A stretch of DNA of 64,000 nucleotides from contig NZ_WBIR01000012.1 of the NCBI RefSeq assembly GCF_009749395.1, positions 18,394-82,393 on the forward strand. The letters are read 5' to 3'. The translations under genes and the position numbers were made by a program. The notes beneath the pieces are model-generated. The model was not told the origin of the DNA and searched no databases. It worked only from the letters and a program-made list of their open reading frames with translations. The stretch comes from Agromyces salentinus. Its GTDB lineage: Bacteria > Actinomycetota > Actinomycetes > Actinomycetales > Microbacteriaceae. Shown in pieces: positions 60,783-64,000 of the stretch (its first letter is position 1; each line of letters begins with the position of its first letter).

Positions 60783-61277
60783 ATGTCGGTGCCGGCGAAC
60801 CGTGTCCAGCTCGAGGCATCCGCCGTGCGCGGATTCCACCGTTTCGACGAGGCCGTCGAGTCCATCCCGGAGGGCGAGCGCGAAGCGCCGTTCCCTCGGG
60901 CGGGCCGCGATCGCGACATCCGGGACCTCATCGACCACCTCCATGCGTGGCACGTCCTGCTGCTGGGCTGGCTCGACGAGGAGCGGGCCGGCGAGCCCGT
61001 CGCCTACCCCGCCGAGGGGTACACCTGGGCGGCGCTCGACGAGCTCAACGTCGCCCTTCGCGACCGGTACCGGGGGCTGGCGCTCGCCGAGGCGCGCGAA
61101 CGGCTCCGCGGGAGCCACGTCACCGTGCTCGCCAGGGTCGACGCGCTCACCGATGAGCAGCTCTTCGATCCGACGGCCCACGAGTGGCTCGGGGGGCCGC
61201 TCGCCGAGCCCGTCCACGAGTGCCTCGGCGGTCACTACGCGTGGGCGCTCGAGACGCTCGACGCCGCACGTGCGTAG
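60783..61277 (+). CDS. ClbS/DfsB family four-helix-bundle protein
   Basis: 164 residues. DinB-like bundle with the ClbS/DfsB pattern: RDIRDLIDHLHAWHVLLLGWLDE, PAEGYTWAALDELNVALRDRY and a final ECLGGHYAWALETL. ClbS protects against colibactin by hydrolysing its cyclopropane warhead; most family members have no tested activity. Protection against a reactive small molecule is therefore only a possibility. Confidence 0.75.
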   Translation: MSVPANRVQLEASAVRGFHRFDEAVESIPEGEREAPFPRAGRDRDIRDLIDHLHAWHVLLLGWLDEERAGEPVAYPAEGYTWAALDELNVALRDRYRGLALAEARERLRGSHVTVLARVDALTDEQLFDPTAHEWLGGPLAEPVHECLGGHYAWALETLDAARA

Positions 61278-61280
61278 CAT
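61275..61280 (+). promoter_or_regulatory. -10 box of the nitrilase-family gene
   Basis: TAGCAT, 6 bases before the ATG at 61287. Its TAG is also the stop codon of the ClbS-like gene. Confidence 0.5.
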
Positions 61281-61286
61281 CGCAGC

Positions 61287-62129
61287 ATGAGCCACGACGC
61301 ATCGGATGCCGCGGGCGCCCCGGCCGAGTCCGCGTTCGGCGTCGCCGTCGCGCAGTTCGCGCCGGGTGACGACCTCGCCGCCAACCTCGCCGAGATCACC
61401 CGCCTGGCCGAGCTCGCCGTCGCCCGCGGGGCCGGCATCGTCGTGTTCCCCGAGTACTCCAGCCACTTCACCCCGACGGCGGATGCCGCGTGGGTCACCG
61501 CGTCCGAGCCGGTCGACGGCGTGTTCACGCGCGCGCTCGCCGAGCTCTCCGACCGGCTCGGCGCCCACCTCGTGGCGGGCATGATCGAGCGGGTCGAGGG
61601 CGAGGATCGCGTCTCCAACACCGTCGTCGCCGTGGCGCCGTCGGAGGGGGTCGTCGCCGTCTACCGCAAGCTGCACCTCTACGACGCGTTCGGCCAGCTC
61701 GAATCCGAGTGGGTCGCCCCCGGGGCTGTGGAGGACCCGGAGACGTTCGAGGCCGGCGGACTCACGTTCGGGTTGCAGACCTGCTACGACGCCCGCTTCC
61801 CCGAGGTGACCCGACGCATCGTCGACTCGGGCGCCGACGTGGTCTGCATGCCCGCCGAGTGGGTGCGCGGCCCGCTGAAGGAGGCGCACTGGCGGGTGCT
61901 CACGACGGCGCGAGCCCTCGAGAACACCGTCTACGTCGCCGCGGCCGACCACGCCCCGCCGGTCGGCGCCGGAAACAGCATGATCGTCGACCCGATGGGC
62001 GTCGAGCTCGCGACCATCGGCGAGACGACGGATGTCGCGGTCGCCTGGGTCTCCGCGGAGCGCATCGCCTCGGTGCGCCGGGTCAATCCCGCGCTGCGGC
62101 TGCGCCGGTTCGGCGTCGTCCCACGCTGA
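61287..62129 (+). CDS. Carbon-nitrogen hydrolase (nitrilase superfamily amidase)
   Basis: 280 residues, the usual single-domain length. The catalytic triad is visible: Glu in VFPEYSSH, Lys in YRKLHLYDAFG and Cys in LQTCYDARFPE. The omega-amidase/deaminated-glutathione amidase branch fits best. It lies next to a kynurenine/glutamine-transaminase-like gene on the other strand; such pairs make and remove alpha-keto acid amides, which would give a common role in sulfur or glutamine salvage (inference). Confidence 0.8.
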   Translation: MSHDASDAAGAPAESAFGVAVAQFAPGDDLAANLAEITRLAELAVARGAGIVVFPEYSSHFTPTADAAWVTASEPVDGVFTRALAELSDRLGAHLVAGMIERVEGEDRVSNTVVAVAPSEGVVAVYRKLHLYDAFGQLESEWVAPGAVEDPETFEAGGLTFGLQTCYDARFPEVTRRIVDSGADVVCMPAEWVRGPLKEAHWRVLTTARALENTVYVAAADHAPPVGAGNSMIVDPMGVELATIGETTDVAVAWVSAERIASVRRVNPALRLRRFGVVPR

Positions 62130-62143
62130 CGGCGCGCCCGCAA

Positions 62144-62203
62144 CGAGGGCCGGTCGGGCGAGGGCCGGTCGGGCGAGGGCCGGTCGGGCGCGGGCGGGTC
62201 CGG
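62144..62203. repeat. 15-bp tandem repeat, 3 perfect and 1 degenerate copies
   Basis: Unit CGAGGGCCGGTCGGG. It lies wholly between the convergent stops of the nitrilase and aminotransferase genes. Confidence 0.8.
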
Positions 62204-62212
62204 CGTGCCGGG

Positions 62213-63433
62213 TCAGCTCCGCCCGCCGAGCATCGCGAGCCGCGCTGACGCCTCCTGCAGCACGTCGAGGCGCTTGCAGAACGCGAATCGTACGAGGCTC
62301 CGGGTCGCGGCCCGGCGGTCGGGGTGCACGAAGGCCGAGACGGGCACGCCGACGACGCCCGCCAGGTGGGGGAGGCGGCGGCAGAACTCCGCGGCATCGT
62401 CGAAGCCGAGCGGCGCGGCATCCGCGACGATGAAGTACCCGGCGGACGGGATCGAGATCTCGAAGCCCGCCGCCGTGAGTCCCGCCGCGAGCACGTCGCG
62501 CTTGGTCGCGAGGGCGGCCGCGGCATCCGCGAACACGGCATCCGGCAGGTCGAGGCCGAGGGCGATCGCCGGCTGGAACGGCGCCCCGTTGACGTAGGTG
62601 AGGTACTGCTTGACCGCGAGGATGGCCGTCACGAGGGGTGCCGGGGCGACGAGCCAGCCGACCTTCCACCCGGTCGTGCTGAAGGTCTTGCCGCCCGAGG
62701 AGATGGTCACGGTGCGCTCTCGTGCGCCGGGCAGCGTCGCGATCGGCGTGTGCCGGCCCTCGAACACGAGGTGCTCGTAGACCTCGTCGGTCACGATCAC
62801 CGCGTCGTGCCGTTCGGCCAGGCGCACGAGGTGCGCGAGGGTCCGGGCGTCGAAGACGGCGCCGGTCGGGTTGTGCGGCGTGTTCACGATGATGAGCCGG
62901 GTGCGGGGGCCCACGACCCGCTCGAGGTCGTCGGGGTCGGGACGCCAGTCGGGGAAGGCGAGGGGCACGGTGCGGTGCACGCCGCCCGCCCGGGCGATGA
63001 GCGCCGCGTAGGCGTCGTACGAGGGCTCGAAGGTGACCACCTCGTCGCCGTCGTCGACGAGCGCGAGGATCGTGGCCGCGAGTGCCTCGGTCGCGCCGGC
63101 CGTCACCAGGACCTCGGATGCCGCGTCGACCTCGATGCCGTACCAGCGCCGCTGGTGACGGGCGATCGCCTCGCGGAGGACCGGCATGCCCATGCCCGGC
63201 GGGTACTGGTTGACGCCCTCGGCGATGGCGGCGCGGGCGGCGTCGAGCACCTCGATCGGGCCGTCCTCGTCGGGGAAGCCCTGTCCGAGGTTGATCGCGC
63301 CGCTCGCCGTCGCGAGCGCGCTCATCTCGGCGAAGATCGTGCTCGCGATGGACCCGTCGGCGGCGAGCAGGCCGGCGCCGGCCGCGGTGCGCTGCCAGGG
63401 CCGCAGGCGTGGTTCGAGGTCGGAATCGGTCAC
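62213..63433 (-). CDS. Class I/II aminotransferase (kynurenine/methionine aminotransferase-like)
   Basis: 406 residues, PLP fold type I. The PLP lysine lies in SSGGKTFSTTGWKVGW; NTPHNPTGAVF (Asn), TDEVYEHLVFEG (Asp, Tyr) and a late Arg (LVRFAFCK) complete the site. It belongs to the kynurenine/glutamine transaminase K group, which uses glutamine, methionine or aromatic amino acids. GTG start, 7 bases from a TACGGT box. Confidence 0.85.
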   Translation of the reverse strand: MTDSDLEPRLRPWQRTAAGAGLLAADGSIASTIFAEMSALATASGAINLGQGFPDEDGPIEVLDAARAAIAEGVNQYPPGMGMPVLREAIARHQRRWYGIEVDAASEVLVTAGATEALAATILALVDDGDEVVTFEPSYDAYAALIARAGGVHRTVPLAFPDWRPDPDDLERVVGPRTRLIIVNTPHNPTGAVFDARTLAHLVRLAERHDAVIVTDEVYEHLVFEGRHTPIATLPGARERTVTISSGGKTFSTTGWKVGWLVAPAPLVTAILAVKQYLTYVNGAPFQPAIALGLDLPDAVFADAAAALATKRDVLAAGLTAAGFEISIPSAGYFIVADAAPLGFDDAAEFCRRLPHLAGVVGVPVSAFVHPDRRAATRSLVRFAFCKRLDVLQEASARLAMLGGRS

Positions 63434-63440
63434 GTCTCAC

Positions 63441-63446
63441 ACCGTA
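63441..63446 (-). promoter_or_regulatory. -10 box of the aminotransferase gene
   Basis: TACGGT on the minus strand, 7 bases before the GTG at 63433. Confidence 0.45.
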
Positions 63447-63602
63447 CGTCAGGGTGCGGCCACTACGCTTGCGACCGGCGTTCCTGCGCGGTGTCGAGGC
63501 ACTCGGTGCCTTCACCGCCAGGGGATAGCAGGATCACAGACTCCGCATATCCGCCGCACAGGTTGCGGCGGGAAGCTGGGTTCGCCTTGGAAGGAGCACA
63601 CC

Positions 63603-64000
63603 ATGACCGACAGCACCGACGGACCCACGCAGCCCCAGGACGAGCAGGTCGACACGACCGCCGCGACCACAGCTTCGGAGACCGCGCCCACGACCGGCGC
63701 CGCTCCCACCACGACGCCCGCAGCGATGACTCCCGCGGCCGAGCCAGCCGGCACCGACGCCGCGGCTCCCGCCGCAGCGCCCGCGGCCCCCGAGGTCGCA
63801 CCGGCCACGACGCCCGCCACGCCCGCCGCCCCGGCTCCCGCGCCCGTGCAGGCCACGGGCACCGTCTACACGCCCGGCCAGGAGCCGCAGCCCTACGCCG
63901 CGGCATCCGCCCCCGTCCGTGCCGCGCAGCCGACGCCCACCGCGCCGACCGCACCCATCGCGCCGTCGGCGCCCGCGGCCCAGCCGCAGCCCGGCCAGGT
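63603..64000 (+). CDS. Pro/Ala/Thr-rich protein, N-terminal part (3' end outside window)
   Basis: The first 132 residues are seen, nearly all Pro, Ala, Thr and Gln (MTDSTDGPTQPQDEQVDT at the start), without membrane segments yet. AAGGAG lies 7 bases before the ATG. Many actinobacterial HtrA-type serine proteases and regulator proteins begin with such a disordered cytoplasmic arm, but the diagnostic part is beyond the window. An upstream hairpin (AGGCAC-TCG-GTGCCT near 63497) lies in the leader. Confidence 0.7.
   Translation, partial: MTDSTDGPTQPQDEQVDTTAATTASETAPTTGAAPTTTPAAMTPAAEPAGTDAAAPAAAPAAPEVAPATTPATPAAPAPAPVQATGTVYTPGQEPQPYAAASAPVRAAQPTPTAPTAPIAPSAPAAQPQPGQ

Noticed and set aside
1..64000. 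Mobile elements, prophage, integrase or transposase genes
   Set aside because: No such domains, terminal repeats or composition shifts were seen on either strand.

Overview
The window is about 70% GC, GTG starts are common, and nearly every gene has an actinobacterial family signature (DUF3117, DUF3107, TatB/Mrp/MgtE-like cluster, AdnAB, UvrD2, UPF0182, HelR). It looks like chromosomal DNA of a Microbacteriaceae-type actinobacterium, perhaps close to Agromyces; that placement is inferred from style and gene order, not from a marker gene. No insertion sequence, prophage, CRISPR array or rRNA was seen. No gene-free stretch exceeds about 300 bases.

Layout. 1-15,850: end of a membrane protein, DUF3117, O-methyltransferase, tatB, a succinate-semialdehyde dehydrogenase, an MFS symporter coupled to a PLP decarboxylase, a lipoprotein, then mrp, DUF1003 and an MgtE-N/CBS protein, a stress protein, a small PGPGW membrane protein, Xaa-Pro aminopeptidase, an EEP-domain protein and a PHP phosphoesterase. 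15,961-36,488: a block whose order closely follows a conserved mycobacterial segment: DEAD helicase, ferritin-like protein, DUF3107, adnA, adnB, pseudo-phosphotransferase, nudC, uvrD2, cyclodehydratase-like protein, DUF2342 protein, PDZ/Lon-like protease and UPF0182. 36,556-39,000: a GH18 chitinase and two initiator tRNA genes.

39,011-45,182 holds the most unusual locus. It is a six-gene minus-strand operon in which every junction is a 4-base start/stop overlap. It encodes a response-regulator receiver fused to a PIG-L deacetylase, an ATP-grasp protein, a PHP phosphoesterase, a processive GT2 glycosyltransferase, a 46-residue membrane peptide and a membrane PAS histidine kinase. The arrangement suggests a two-component system that acts directly on an enzyme of surface-glycan synthesis, with no DNA-binding regulator.

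45,256-53,585 is a zinc-scarcity locus. A YraQ-type permease, a TIGR03943 protein and a propeller protein lie on one strand, then aztA, a Zur-like box with mirror-image promoters, and aztB, aztC and aztD. The aztB permease is fused in frame to an AztD-like propeller through an internal lipobox. 53,687-63,433 holds a small SOS-box gene, a three-helix-bundle protein, NDH-2 with an AI-2E transporter, a HelR ATPase preceded by a rifamycin-associated element, an SDR, a ClbS/DfsB-like protein, a nitrilase-family hydrolase and an aminotransferase. The window ends inside a Pro/Ala/Thr-rich protein.

Global signals: at least 15 genes carry a TAnnnT -10 box 6-7 bases before the start codon, which implies leaderless mRNAs. 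The heptamer CGGATGC/GCATCCG is strongly over-represented. Convergent gene ends are separated by strong hairpins, by short tandem repeats, or not at all (two tail-to-tail overlaps).
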